Origin: Gryllotalpicola ginsengisoli DSM 22003
GTDB lineage: Bacteria; Actinomycetota; Actinomycetes; Actinomycetales; Microbacteriaceae
Length of the DNA stretch: 64,000 nt
Assembly (NCBI RefSeq): GCF_000419445.1
Contig: NZ_AULK01000003.1
Span: 310,001-374,000 of the forward strand
Direction of reading: 5' to 3'
The position numbers and the translations under genes are program-made. Below, piece by piece: positions 1-8,347 of this stretch. Every line of letters starts with the position of its first letter. Positions within the stretch are counted from its first letter, which is position 1. A model generated the notes under the pieces. It saw nothing but the letters and a program-made list of their open reading frames with translations, was not told the origin of the DNA and did no database searches.

Positions 1-357
1 GAGCGCATGGCTCAGGTAGCCGGGCTGCCAGGTGTCGTCGTCGTCGAGGAAGGCGACGTACTCCGCGGTGCCCCGGGCGATGCCGTGATTGCGGGCGGCG
101 GACACCCCGGGCGTGCTCTCGCGCGAGATCGTGACCCGTGACCGCGTTTCCGAGGATGCCGCTGCGGTGTCGAGCGCGCCGAGCACCGCGGCGGCGAGCG
201 CCTGCGGGTCCGGCGAGTTGTTGTCCACGACGGTGACGCGCCAGTCGCGGTGGGTCTGGCCGAGCACGGACTGGAGCGCCGCCCCGAGGAACTCCCCGGC
301 CCGGTTGGTCGGGATGACGACGTCGACCGTTGCTGTGTTTGAGAATTCCTCAGGCAT
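1..357 (-). CDS. GT2 glycosyltransferase, C-terminus cut by window edge
   Basis: The N-terminal 119 residues of a family 2 glycosyltransferase are visible and the rest lies beyond base 1. The fold's first strand reads VDVVIPTNR (about residues 11-19), followed by the nucleotide-contacting stretch VVDNNSPDP and the acidic cluster FLDDDD near residue 107, the usual sugar-nucleotide/metal site. The ATG at 357 is the only start that keeps the conserved first strand intact. It lies 79 bases downstream of the stop of another GT2 on the same strand and probably shares its transcript. It most likely adds a sugar to the surface polysaccharide; donor and acceptor cannot be read from the sequence. Confidence 0.8.
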   Translation of the reverse strand, partial: MPEEFSNTATVDVVIPTNRAGEFLGAALQSVLGQTHRDWRVTVVDNNSPDPQALAAAVLGALDTAAASSETRSRVTISRESTPGVSAARNHGIARGTAEYVAFLDDDDTWQPGYLSHAL

Positions 358-436
358 TAGGCGTCATCATGACATGGCGCGGCCGAGCGCGACTCTCCCC
401 GATCGGGTGACAGTTGGGCGTGGGCCCGCGCGCGAG

Positions 437-1480
437 TCAGGAGAGCAGCAGTACCGCGCTCGCGAGCGTGAGCACCGTCAGCGAGCCGTCCCTGACGTGG
501 CTGTTGCGCCCGAGACCGAAGGCGGTGACCATGCGACGTGCGCAGGCGGCGACGAACGCGCCCGGCGAGTGGCGGAACACCCAACGCGCGCCCTGCAGCG
601 CCTCGCCCAGCCCGCGTCGCGTATGCAGCGCGTGCAGAAGTGCTCGCAGTTCGACCGTCGCGACGTCGTGGCGCGCCCTGCGCCTGTTCTGCCGAAGCTT
701 GTGCGCGAGAGTGTGGTCGCCTGCCGCCCGGGCGGCGCGGATGTGCTCGGTCAGATAGCGCTCGCCGGCTTCGCGCATCGCCTTCCGGGCGCCGGGCGCA
801 GCCGTGGTGTTGCCGGCGTGCCGCCGATACGACACGAGGGTCGCCGGCACCGCGATGAATTCGCCCGTGCGCATCAGGCGATAGATGAACTCGTTGTCCT
901 CGCCCATGTCGTAGGCCGGATCGAACCAGCCCGCCGCCTCGCCGGCGGATCTGCGAACGATGAGGGCCACGATCCGCGGGGTCGGGCGCATGCCGCGCAG
1001 CATCTGATCCGCCGTCGCCTCCTCGGCCGTCCAGCCGCCGAAGGCGACGCCCGCGGAGTTGACGTACCGGCCGCCGCAGTACGCGGCGACCGCGTCGGGG
1101 CGCGCTTCGAGGGCGCCCACGAGCTGCTCGAGATAGTCGGGCTCCCACAGGTCGTCGTCGTCGAGGAACGCCACGAAGTCGGCCGAGCCGAGCGAGATGC
1201 CGAAATTGCGGCCGTCGGCGACACCCGAAGGCTGACCCGTTCGAGCATTGCGGTGCAGCGTCACCCGCGAGGCGGCGTCACCGGGGGCCGCGGCCGCGAC
1301 GGCACGCACCGCCGACGCCAGCGCCGCCGGCTCCGGCGAGCCGTTGTCGACGATGATGTGCCGCCAGTCCGTCCTGCTCTGGGCGATCACCGTCGCCATG
1401 GCCGGTGCCAAGTATGACGAGTGACGGTTCGTCGACGTGATGATGTCGACGACCGGGAGAAGTGAGGACTGCTCGGACAT
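437..1480 (-). CDS. GT2 glycosyltransferase
   Basis: A 347-residue family 2 glycosyltransferase. It has the first strand VVDIITSTNR, the HIIVDNGSPEP segment, the acidic FLDDDDLWEPDY cluster near residue 112 and an MGEDNEFIYRL segment near residue 205 that matches the catalytic ED of GT2 enzymes. The C-terminal 90 residues are basic and may lie against the membrane. I chose the ATG at 1480 because the open frame upstream is not conserved in style and because a -10 box ends only a few bases before this ATG, so the mRNA is probably leaderless. It sits upstream of a second GT2 (1-357) in what is likely one operon at the left end of the polysaccharide locus. Confidence 0.85.
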   Translation of the reverse strand: MSEQSSLLPVVDIITSTNRHSSYLAPAMATVIAQSRTDWRHIIVDNGSPEPAALASAVRAVAAAAPGDAASRVTLHRNARTGQPSGVADGRNFGISLGSADFVAFLDDDDLWEPDYLEQLVGALEARPDAVAAYCGGRYVNSAGVAFGGWTAEEATADQMLRGMRPTPRIVALIVRRSAGEAAGWFDPAYDMGEDNEFIYRLMRTGEFIAVPATLVSYRRHAGNTTAAPGARKAMREAGERYLTEHIRAARAAGDHTLAHKLRQNRRRARHDVATVELRALLHALHTRRGLGEALQGARWVFRHSPGAFVAACARRMVTAFGLGRNSHVRDGSLTVLTLASAVLLLS

Positions 1481-1530
1481 TCTCCCTATAGTCACCGCGC
1501 AGCGGATTCGTTGACAGCCCCTGTTCGGGG
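1462..1530 (-). promoter_or_regulatory. Promoter with CCCC/GGGG palindrome for the GT2 at 437-1480
   Basis: Read on the minus strand: the palindrome CCCC-GAACA-GGGG (1530-1518), then 25 bases to GACTAT (1492-1487) or 27 bases to TATAGG (1490-1485), then the ATG at 1480. A dyad GTGAGGACTGCTCGG (forward 1462-1476) overlaps the start of the gene. The layout matches the other promoters of this locus. The exact -10 is uncertain. Confidence 0.55.
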
Positions 1531-1755
1531 CGTTCAGTTGCCGGAAGTCGAGGGATCGGATCGGGGCCCGATCTGGCGGACTCCGGCTCGGCGATGTGCG
1601 GTTTTGACAAGCGCGACCGCGGCCGGTGCCGCCGCGCGTTGTAGAGACCACACGGACGACATGCGCGACCGGCGGCGCGCGTCATAGCGTCGCCACATAC
1701 CCTCCCGGCGGTGCGTCGCAGCGCCGCCACGGCATCAGTCGGAAGCAGGTAGTCA

Positions 1756-3888
1756 ATGGTCGACACAGCCCCCCGCACCTCCGAGTCCGCGCGCGCCGAC
1801 GAGCGTGCCAGCAGCTCGCCGACGAAGGGCGCCGCGCCCGGCGCATCCGTCGACACCGCGCCCGCCCCCAAGCTCGACGTCGCGCTGGTCGAGCGGATGC
1901 TGCGCGGCAGCTACCCGGACGTGCGGCTCGAGGCGCGCGAGGTCGCGAAGGACCCGCAGTTCCACAAGGTGGAGGGTCTCACGCTCGACGAGCAGCGCGA
2001 GCGCACCCTGGAGCAGATGAAGGTGCAGGCCGAGCGGGGCTTCCAGCTGCGGGCGTTCCCCAAGCGGTTGGGCGGCTACGAGGACGCCGGCGGCAACCTC
2101 GCCGCCTTCGAGGAGCTGGTCACCGCCGACCCCAGCCTGCAGATCAAGGGCGGCGTGCAGTGGGGCCTCTTCGCCGCCGCCGTGCTGCACCTCGGCACCG
2201 AGAAGCACCACGACAAGTTCCTGCCCGACGCGATCAGCCTGAAGGTGCCCGGCGCCTTCGCGATGACCGAGACGGGCCACGGCTCCGACGTCGCCAGCAT
2301 CGCGACGACCGCGACCTACGACCCGGAGACCGAGGAGTTCGTCATCCACACCCCGTTCCGCGCGGCCTGGAAGGACTACCTGGGCAACGCGGCCAAGCAT
2401 GCGACGGCCGCGACCGTGTTCGCGCAGCTCATCACCAAGGGCGTGAACCACGGCGTGCACTGCTTCTACGTACCGATCCGCGATGCCGCGACCGGCGAGT
2501 TCCTGCCCGGGATCGGCGGCGAGGACGACGGCCACAAGGGCGGCCTGAACGGCGTCGACAACGGCCGGCTGCACTTCGACCACGTCCGCGTGCCGCGCGA
2601 GAACCTGCTCAACCGCTACGGCGACGTGTCCCCCGACGGCACCTATTCCAGCCCGATCGACAGCCCGGGACGCCGCTTCTTCACGATGCTCGGCACCCTG
2701 GTACAGGGCCGCGTGTCGCTGGACGGATCGACGACCATCGCGAGCGCCCTCGGCCTGTACATCGCGCTGACCTACGCCTCGCAGCGCCGCCAGTTCGTCG
2801 CCGGCAACCCCGACGAGGAGCAGGTGATCCTCGACTACCAGCGGCACCAGCGCCGCCTGCTGCCCAGGCTCGCGCAGACGTATGCGCAGTACTTCAGCCA
2901 CGACGTGCTGCTGAGCAAGTTCGACGACGTGTTCTCGGGCCGCGCCGACACCGACGAGAACCGGCAGGACCTCGAGACCCTCGCCGCCGCTCTGAAGCCG
3001 CTGTCCACCTGGCATGCGCTCGACACGCTGCAGGAGGCGCGCGAGGCGTGCGGCGGCAGCGGATTCCTCGCCGAGAACCGCCTCGTCGGCCTGCGCGCCG
3101 ACCTCGACATCTACGTCACCTTCGAGGGCGACAACAACGTGCTGCTGCAGCTGGTCGGCAAGCGGCTGCTGACCGACTACGCCAAGCGGTTCAAGGGCGC
3201 CAGCGCCGCCGACCTCGCCAAGTTCGCGGCCGGACAGGTCGTCGGCAAGGCGTACAACGAGGGCGGTCTGCGCCGGGTCGGGCAGAACCTCGCCGACCTC
3301 GCCGGCGTCGGCCACTCGATCGAGGCGCTCAAGGACCACGAGACCCAGCGCGCCCTGCTCACCGACCGCGTCGAGACGATGGTCGCCGGAATCGCCGCCG
3401 AGCTCAACAAGGTGCGCCGGGCGCCTGCCGCGGAGCAGGCCGCCGCGTTCAACACCCAGCAGAACGAGTTGATCGAGGCCTCCCGGGCCTGGGGCGAGCT
3501 GCAGCAGTGGGAGGCGTTCACCGCCGCGCTGGACACGGTGACGGATGCCGGCACGCGAGAGGTGCTCGGATGGGTGCACTCGCTCTTCACCTTCGGCCTG
3601 TTCGAGAAGCACCTGTCGTGGTACCTGATCCACGGCCGGATCACGGGACGCCGCGGCGCCGCTGTGACGGCGTACATCAATCGCCTGCTCGAGCGTCTGC
3701 GCCCGCACACCCTCGACCTGATCGCCGCGTTCGGCTTCGCGCCGGAGCACGTGCGCGCCCCGATCGCCTCGGGTGCCGAGGGGGCGCGGCAGGAGGAGGC
3801 GCGGGCGTACTACGCCGAGCTGCGCGCTTCCGGGCAGGCGCCGGTTGAGGAGAAGGCGCTGAAGAAGAAGGCCAAGCAGCGGGGCTGA
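1756..3888 (+). CDS. Acyl-CoA dehydrogenase/oxidase family protein
   Basis: A 710-residue flavoenzyme of the acyl-CoA oxidase type, which oxidises acyl-CoA to the trans-2-enoyl-CoA in fatty-acid beta-oxidation. The FAD/acyl-CoA signature FAMTETGHGSDV lies near residues 167-178. The stretch FEGDNNVLLQLVGKRL near residue 455 carries the glutamate that is the catalytic base in this family. The length (about 700) fits oxidases rather than the 380-residue dehydrogenases. The first 40 residues are low-complexity Ala/Ser/Pro and the C-terminus ends in a lysine-rich stretch. The ATG at 1756 opens the only long frame with sensible codon use. It stands alone among polysaccharide genes, has none of their promoter motifs upstream, and probably has no part in that pathway. 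Confidence 0.85.
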   Translation: MVDTAPRTSESARADERASSSPTKGAAPGASVDTAPAPKLDVALVERMLRGSYPDVRLEAREVAKDPQFHKVEGLTLDEQRERTLEQMKVQAERGFQLRAFPKRLGGYEDAGGNLAAFEELVTADPSLQIKGGVQWGLFAAAVLHLGTEKHHDKFLPDAISLKVPGAFAMTETGHGSDVASIATTATYDPETEEFVIHTPFRAAWKDYLGNAAKHATAATVFAQLITKGVNHGVHCFYVPIRDAATGEFLPGIGGEDDGHKGGLNGVDNGRLHFDHVRVPRENLLNRYGDVSPDGTYSSPIDSPGRRFFTMLGTLVQGRVSLDGSTTIASALGLYIALTYASQRRQFVAGNPDEEQVILDYQRHQRRLLPRLAQTYAQYFSHDVLLSKFDDVFSGRADTDENRQDLETLAAALKPLSTWHALDTLQEAREACGGSGFLAENRLVGLRADLDIYVTFEGDNNVLLQLVGKRLLTDYAKRFKGASAADLAKFAAGQVVGKAYNEGGLRRVGQNLADLAGVGHSIEALKDHETQRALLTDRVETMVAGIAAELNKVRRAPAAEQAAAFNTQQNELIEASRAWGELQQWEAFTAALDTVTDAGTREVLGWVHSLFTFGLFEKHLSWYLIHGRITGRRGAAVTAYINRLLERLRPHTLDLIAAFGFAPEHVRAPIASGAEGARQEEARAYYAELRASGQAPVEEKALKKKAKQRG

Positions 3889-3899
3889 AGCGCCGCGAC

Positions 3900-3920
3900 G
3901 GCGCCGACGGCCTCGGCGCC
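3900..3920 (+). terminator. GC-rich hairpin after the acyl-CoA oxidase gene
   Basis: Inverted repeat GGCGCCGA / TCGGCGCC with a five-base loop, 11 bases after the stop of the upstream gene. There is no T run after it, so it may be a weak or factor-assisted terminator. Confidence 0.35.
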
Positions 3921-3960
3921 GCAAGGCGCCACAAGAGGGGGCACGCATTGCACCCCGAGT

Positions 3961-3977
3961 GATGAGAAAATCTCATC
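3961..3977. promoter_or_regulatory. Perfect operator-like dyad abutting a start codon
   Basis: GATGAG-AAAAT-CTCATC is a perfect 6-5-6 inverted repeat that ends at the base before the ATG at 3978. It is the cleanest copy in the window of the 15-bp dyad seen at about 20 other promoter regions. Its position would block both transcription and translation start if a repressor bound it. No clear -10 box is visible here. Confidence 0.6.
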
Positions 3978-4928
3978 ATGCTGTGGCAATCACGTGACAT
4001 CGCCGAGTTCGAGGCCGAATTCGCGCGCGCGTTCGGAGTGAGGCATGCGGTTCTCGTCGGTTCGACGACGGAGGCCCTGCGCCTGGCGCTGCGGCTCGCG
4101 CACGTCGAAGAGGGGGCCGATGTCGTGGTGTCGGCGCCGTTCGCGCGCCCTGCCGGCCAGGCGGTGCGCGACGTCGGAGCCTTCGTCGTGCCCGCCGACG
4201 TGGACGCAGACCTCGGGGTTGCGACGGCACGCACCGTCCGGCTGGCGCTGACACCCGCCACCCGAGCGGTGATTGTGGACGACACCGGAGGCGTCGCGGC
4301 CGACGTCGACGGCATCCGTGCCGCGTGCCTCGCGCGGGGCGTGCAGGTGATCGAGCACGTCGGTGTCGCGATCGGGGGCACCCGGCATGCGGATGCGGTG
4401 GGCGCCCGTGCCGACATCGCGGTATGGCCGCTCGACATCGGGCCCTTGAACCACGGCGGCGGCGCCGTTCTCAGCGTGCAGCGCGAGCTGCTGGCCGCAG
4501 AGGCCAGAGACCTGCGCACTCCGGTCCGCACGATGCAGGGCGACCTGGTCGGTGCGCTGGCCCGGTTGTGGTCGTTGCACGAGTCCACACGCGTGCGCCG
4601 AGAGGCGGCGGAGCGGCTGTGCGCCGGCCTCGCCCCGGTTCCCGGTGTCCGGGTCGTCGCCCGCAGCAGCCTGGGTGCAGGAAGCGCGTGGCAGCTCGGC
4701 GTAGAGCTGCTGGCCGGCAGTCGCGATCGTGACGAGCTCGTCGCCCGGCTGAGCCGGCTCGGAGTCGCGGTGCGCGCCGGGTGGGGCGAGGCGACTGCGC
4801 GCGGAGCGAGCGGCTGGGTGCCGATCGCAACCCGGCTGCACGACGGAGTGATGACCCTGGAACTGGAACGCGCGGATGCGGCGACCGTCGTGAACGCGTT
4901 TCGCGAGCGGGCGAAGGGCGCAGCATGA
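3978..4928 (+). CDS. DegT/StrS aminotransferase-like protein lacking PLP residues
   Basis: A 316-residue protein with the layout of the DegT/DnrJ/EryC1/StrS sugar aminotransferases: an N-terminal segment FGVRHAVLVGSTTEALRLAL (binding-pocket loop), a central domain and a small C-terminal domain. The key residues are changed. Where the family has the Asp that contacts the pyridine nitrogen (VIEDAAQ type), this protein has VIEHVGVAIGG near residue 124. Where the Schiff-base Lys is expected before GEGG, it reads PLDIGPLNHGGG near residue 150, with no lysine. The usual family length is about 370. It is therefore probably a pseudoenzyme or a repurposed sugar-binding or partner protein. It is followed by a GT4 gene with its own promoter. 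The start is set by the dyad ending right before the ATG. Confidence 0.65.
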   Translation: MLWQSRDIAEFEAEFARAFGVRHAVLVGSTTEALRLALRLAHVEEGADVVVSAPFARPAGQAVRDVGAFVVPADVDADLGVATARTVRLALTPATRAVIVDDTGGVAADVDGIRAACLARGVQVIEHVGVAIGGTRHADAVGARADIAVWPLDIGPLNHGGGAVLSVQRELLAAEARDLRTPVRTMQGDLVGALARLWSLHESTRVRREAAERLCAGLAPVPGVRVVARSSLGAGSAWQLGVELLAGSRDRDELVARLSRLGVAVRAGWGEATARGASGWVPIATRLHDGVMTLELERADAATVVNAFRERAKGAA

Positions 4929-4968
4929 CGCCGGCGAGAATTCCACAGACTTACTCACAGGTGCATAA

Positions 4969-5080
4969 GTGAGAATCTATCACCACGGGAACGTGGGGGC
5001 AACGAGACCGTCCCCCATCCGGGGACTGATCCTCGCCGACGACGCCGCATAGCCTGAATCGGACAATGATGATTCCTCAT
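4969..5080 (+). promoter_or_regulatory. Promoter region of the GT4 gene with two dyads and palindrome
   Basis: Contains the dyad GTGAGAATCTATCAC (4969-4983), the palindrome TCCCC-CATCC-GGGGA (5011-5025), then 25 bases from the last G of the palindrome to a -10 box TAGCCT (5050-5055). A 17-bp spacer separates the -10 from a weak -35 TGATCC. A second dyad ATGATGATTCCTCAT (5066-5080) follows in the leader or first codons. Confidence 0.65.
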
Positions 5081-5095
5081 CAAGGGCCGCGATCG

Positions 5096-6319
5096 ATGAC
5101 CCTGACCCCACAGCCGTCGCCGGCGCGCATGCTCCCCGTGGTGGCGCATGTGCCGATGGCGCTGAGCGTGCGGTCGAGCACGCTGATGACCGTCGCCGAC
5201 GAAGTCTCCGGTGCATACGGTCGGGCGGGTGGGCGCTCGCTCGCCGTGCTGAGCCACAACCGCGATGTGGGTCTCGCCAACGCGGACAACGTCTACGTCG
5301 ACTACACCCGTGACTGCCCGCGGCAGTGGTTCACGAAGCGCGAGCTGGCCGCCGATGTCGCGGCCGGTGCCCTCGGGCTGCTGCGGCCGCACTACGGGCA
5401 CGCCTACGACGTCGCGGTCGAAGCGCTGACGGATGCCGCGCCCGGCGCCGTCCTGCTCTACGAGGGCCACTACGCCTCCGCCTCGCTTCCGCGCTGGGCG
5501 CCGGTGCGCCGCCGCGGCGCCGAGCTGATCCTCTACGTGCACAACCCGCTGTCGCGCAGCTACGGGCGGCGCGAACTCGGGCGGCTTCTCGCAGGCGCAG
5601 ACCGCGTCGTCTTCTGCGCCGACCACCTGCGCCGCGACGTCGTGAGGCGGCTCGGCCACGACGACCCGCGCCTCGAGGTGGTCTGGAACGGCGTCGACGA
5701 GGCGTTCATCGCGGGCCGCCTGCGCGAGCAGCCCGACCCCTTCGTGATCCTCTTCGTGGGCAAGCTCACACCGGAGAAGGGGGCGCATCTGGTCCTCGAC
5801 GCGGCGCTGCAGTTGCCGGCATCCGTGCGCAAGCGCGCCGTCGTGCGCTTCGTCGGATCGTCAGGTTACGGCGGCGGGCCCCCGAGCCGCTGCGAACTGG
5901 AGCTGCGCGCGCGAGCCGCGGACGCCGGGGTTCGCGTCGAGTTCGCGGGCTGGGTCGCCCACGACGAGCTGCCCGCCGAATACGCCCGCGCCGGCGCGCT
6001 GTGCCTGCCGTCGCAGTGGAACGAGGGCCTGCCGCTCGTGGCGCTCGAGGGCATGGCCTCCGGAACGCCGGTGGTCTGCTCGGACGCGCCGGGGCTCGTC
6101 GAGGCGGTGGGCGAGGTCGGCCTCGTCGCGCCGGGCGGCGACCCCGCGACGATGGGTCGCCTGATCGCCGAACTCGCCGAGGACGCCGAGCGGTGGCGCG
6201 AGCTCAGCGCGGCATCCGTGCACCGGGCACGTGGATACACCTGGGAGCGCACCGCGCGCGCGCTGGCGGGGCTGCCCGTTTCGGCGACGGAACCGGAAAG
6301 GGTCGACGACAATGGCTGA
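5096..6319 (+). CDS. GT4 glycosyltransferase
   Basis: A 407-residue GT-B glycosyltransferase of family 4. The C-terminal half shows the donor-site features: FVGKLTPEKG near residue 220, a WNEGLPLVALEGMASGTPVV stretch that contains the E-x7-E motif, and VCSDAPGLVE. The N-terminal acceptor domain includes YVHNPLSRSYGR. I prefer the ATG at 5096 because AAGGG lies nine bases before it. An in-frame ATG at 5066, just after the -10 box, is the alternative and would add ten residues and place a dyad inside the gene. It overlaps the next gene by eight bases, so the two are translationally coupled. It is probably one of the polysaccharide chain-building enzymes. Confidence 0.85.
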   Translation: MTLTPQPSPARMLPVVAHVPMALSVRSSTLMTVADEVSGAYGRAGGRSLAVLSHNRDVGLANADNVYVDYTRDCPRQWFTKRELAADVAAGALGLLRPHYGHAYDVAVEALTDAAPGAVLLYEGHYASASLPRWAPVRRRGAELILYVHNPLSRSYGRRELGRLLAGADRVVFCADHLRRDVVRRLGHDDPRLEVVWNGVDEAFIAGRLREQPDPFVILFVGKLTPEKGAHLVLDAALQLPASVRKRAVVRFVGSSGYGGGPPSRCELELRARAADAGVRVEFAGWVAHDELPAEYARAGALCLPSQWNEGLPLVALEGMASGTPVVCSDAPGLVEAVGEVGLVAPGGDPATMGRLIAELAEDAERWRELSAASVHRARGYTWERTARALAGLPVSATEPERVDDNG

Positions 6320-7538
6320 GGCGGCGGGGCGGGCGCTCCTGGTGGGCGAATTCGGATGCGGCAACTACGGCAACGACGGGACGCTCGAGGTCGTCCACGC
6401 CGGCCTGCGGACGCGGCTGCCGGGGTGGGAGTTCCGGGTGCTCGCCCGCGACCCTCGCGTCGTCGAGAGCCAGTTCGGCATCGGCGGCTGGCCGATCTAC
6501 CGTCGCACACTCGGCGGGCCGGCGGGGAAACTGCTGGGGCGCGGCGCCGACGCGCTGCGATACCTGCGGGCGGTGCTGTGGGCCGACAGCGTGACGGTCG
6601 TGGGCACCGGGCTGCTCGAGGGGGATCTCAACGTGGGCGCCCTCGGCATGCCGTATCTCGTGATGGTGCTGTCGGTGCTGTGCTTCGTGCTGGGCAAGCC
6701 GTTTCTGCTGCTCTCGGTCGGCGTGAGCCGGCAGCCGAACCGCTGGGCCCAGCGCTTCCTCACCTGGGGAGGCCGGCTGGCGAGCTACCGCTCGTTCCGC
6801 GACCCCGGCTCGACCGCCGAGGCCATCAGGGTCGGCGCCGCGACGGCGACCGACCCGACGACGGTCGACGCGTTCTTCGCGGCCGGCCCGACGGCGGTTG
6901 CCGCGAAGACCTCGGGCGTCGGGGTCGGCGTGATGAACTACTTCGGGGCGAACCAGTATGCGGGCGCCGAGGAGCGGCAGGCGGCACGGCAGCGCTACAT
7001 CAGGGCGATGGCGGACCTCGTGCAGGGGCTGCGCGATCGCGGCCGGCCGCTGCGGTTCTACACGGGCGACGCCGGCGACCACGCCGTCGTCGAGGAGCTC
7101 CGGCGGGAGCTCACCGCACGAGGCGTCCGTACCGATGACATCCCCACGGATGCCGCACGGACGGTCGTGCAGGTCTCCGAATCGATGGCGCGCTGCGACG
7201 CGATCATCGCCGCGCGGTACCACAACCTCATCGCCGCAGCGCTGGCGCGGCGGCCGTTGATCGGGCTCGCCTATGCGCAGAAGATCGTCGCGCTGGCCGA
7301 GCGGGTCGGACTGCCCGGCCACACGTACCACCTCGCGACCTTCGACCCCGCCGCGGTGCTGCACAGCTTCGACGAGCTCATCGCCGATCGAGAGGCGACC
7401 GCGCGACTGGCCGAGCGCGTGACGGGACTCGTCGGCGTCGCCGACGCCGAGTTGGACCGCGTGCACCTGCTGCTCAAGCGCGGCGTTCGAGGGCGGCAGT
7501 GGTCGCGGGCGTCGGCGCAGACCGCACCCGCGGGGTGA
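6312..7538 (+). CDS. Polysaccharide pyruvyl transferase family protein
   Basis: A 408-residue member of the polysaccharide pyruvyl transferase family (CsaB/ExoV type), which adds ketal-linked pyruvate from phosphoenolpyruvate to sugar residues. The N-terminal LLVGEFGCGNYGNDGTLEVV is the typical glycine/asparagine-rich first loop, and the C-terminal part has the family's ARYHNLIAAALARRPLIGLAYAQKI block with the conserved His. It starts inside the end of the GT4 gene and ends inside the start of the PAP2 gene, so the three form one unit. The likely role is to place negative charge on the exported polysaccharide. Confidence 0.8.
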   Translation: MAEAAGRALLVGEFGCGNYGNDGTLEVVHAGLRTRLPGWEFRVLARDPRVVESQFGIGGWPIYRRTLGGPAGKLLGRGADALRYLRAVLWADSVTVVGTGLLEGDLNVGALGMPYLVMVLSVLCFVLGKPFLLLSVGVSRQPNRWAQRFLTWGGRLASYRSFRDPGSTAEAIRVGAATATDPTTVDAFFAAGPTAVAAKTSGVGVGVMNYFGANQYAGAEERQAARQRYIRAMADLVQGLRDRGRPLRFYTGDAGDHAVVEELRRELTARGVRTDDIPTDAARTVVQVSESMARCDAIIAARYHNLIAAALARRPLIGLAYAQKIVALAERVGLPGHTYHLATFDPAAVLHSFDELIADREATARLAERVTGLVGVADAELDRVHLLLKRGVRGRQWSRASAQTAPAG

Positions 7539-8347
7539 CGTCGGCCGCGCGGCTCGAGCCGGCGGACGACCGGACCGCCGCATGGCGGGTGGCGGCCATC
7601 AGCGCCGGGTCACTCGTCGCGGCCTACGCCTTCCTGGTGCTGACCCCGGCAGGGCAGGTCTTCGACGCGGACACCCTCGGCGAGATCCGCGAACTCGGCG
7701 TTCGGGCGGACCGGGTGCTGAACATGGTGCGCGAGCTGCTGCTGGTGGGCCTGATCGCATACGTGGCCGTCCTCGTCGTCGTCGCCCTGTGGCAGCGGCG
7801 CGTGCGCGTGGCGGTGACCGCAGTGCTCATGGTGGTCGTCACCGCCGCCCTCAGCACCGCCGCCAAGGGGCTGCTTCCACGGCCCGCATACGAGGTCGCC
7901 GGCTACCCCTGGAACACCTTCCCGAGCGACCACATGGCGGCGACCGTGTCGCTGCTCGTCGCGGCGAACTGGCTGCTGCCCGGCTCGCTGCCGGCGCGCG
8001 CGAGGACCGTGTCGCTCGCGGTGACGGGACTGGTCTCGGGATGGGCGCAGGTCGCCACGCATGCCCACCGCCAGAGCGATGTCATCGGCGCGACGCTGCT
8101 GGCGGCGACCGTCGCGGCGGTCGCCGCGGCGACGACGGGCAGGAAGGTCGTCGGCTCACGGCGGACGCTGACGCTTGCGCCCTGGACCGCGACCGTCGGC
8201 CTGCTGGTGCTGCTCGTCTGGCGCACCCTCGGCTGGCCGGCCGGCACCTGGTGGGCCGGGATCGCCGGCGCCGAGCTTCTGGTGCTGGCACCATTGCTGC
8301 TCGCACTCGGGCTCAGGCCGGGCTCTCGTCGACCCCCACGGGCGTGA
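7499..8347 (+). CDS. Membrane phosphatase of the PAP2 superfamily
   Basis: A 282-residue membrane protein with about six transmembrane segments and the three PAP2 signature blocks: KGLLPRP (about residue 123), FPSDHMAATVSL (about 142) and HRQSDVIGA (about 190). These enzymes remove phosphate from lipid phosphates. In a polysaccharide operon the natural guess is recycling of undecaprenyl pyrophosphate, which the sequence does not prove. The GTG at 7499 overlaps the previous gene by 40 bases and has GAGGG upstream. Its last 35 bases overlap the 3' end of the convergent gene at 8313. Confidence 0.75.
   Translation: MVAGVGADRTRGVTSAARLEPADDRTAAWRVAAISAGSLVAAYAFLVLTPAGQVFDADTLGEIRELGVRADRVLNMVRELLLVGLIAYVAVLVVVALWQRRVRVAVTAVLMVVVTAALSTAAKGLLPRPAYEVAGYPWNTFPSDHMAATVSLLVAANWLLPGSLPARARTVSLAVTGLVSGWAQVATHAHRQSDVIGATLLAATVAAVAAATTGRKVVGSRRTLTLAPWTATVGLLVLLVWRTLGWPAGTWWAGIAGAELLVLAPLLLALGLRPGSRRPPRA

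Noticed and set aside
5011-5025. CCCC/GGGG palindromes as terminators
   Set aside because: They lie at a fixed distance upstream of -10 boxes, often between divergent genes, and have no T tract.
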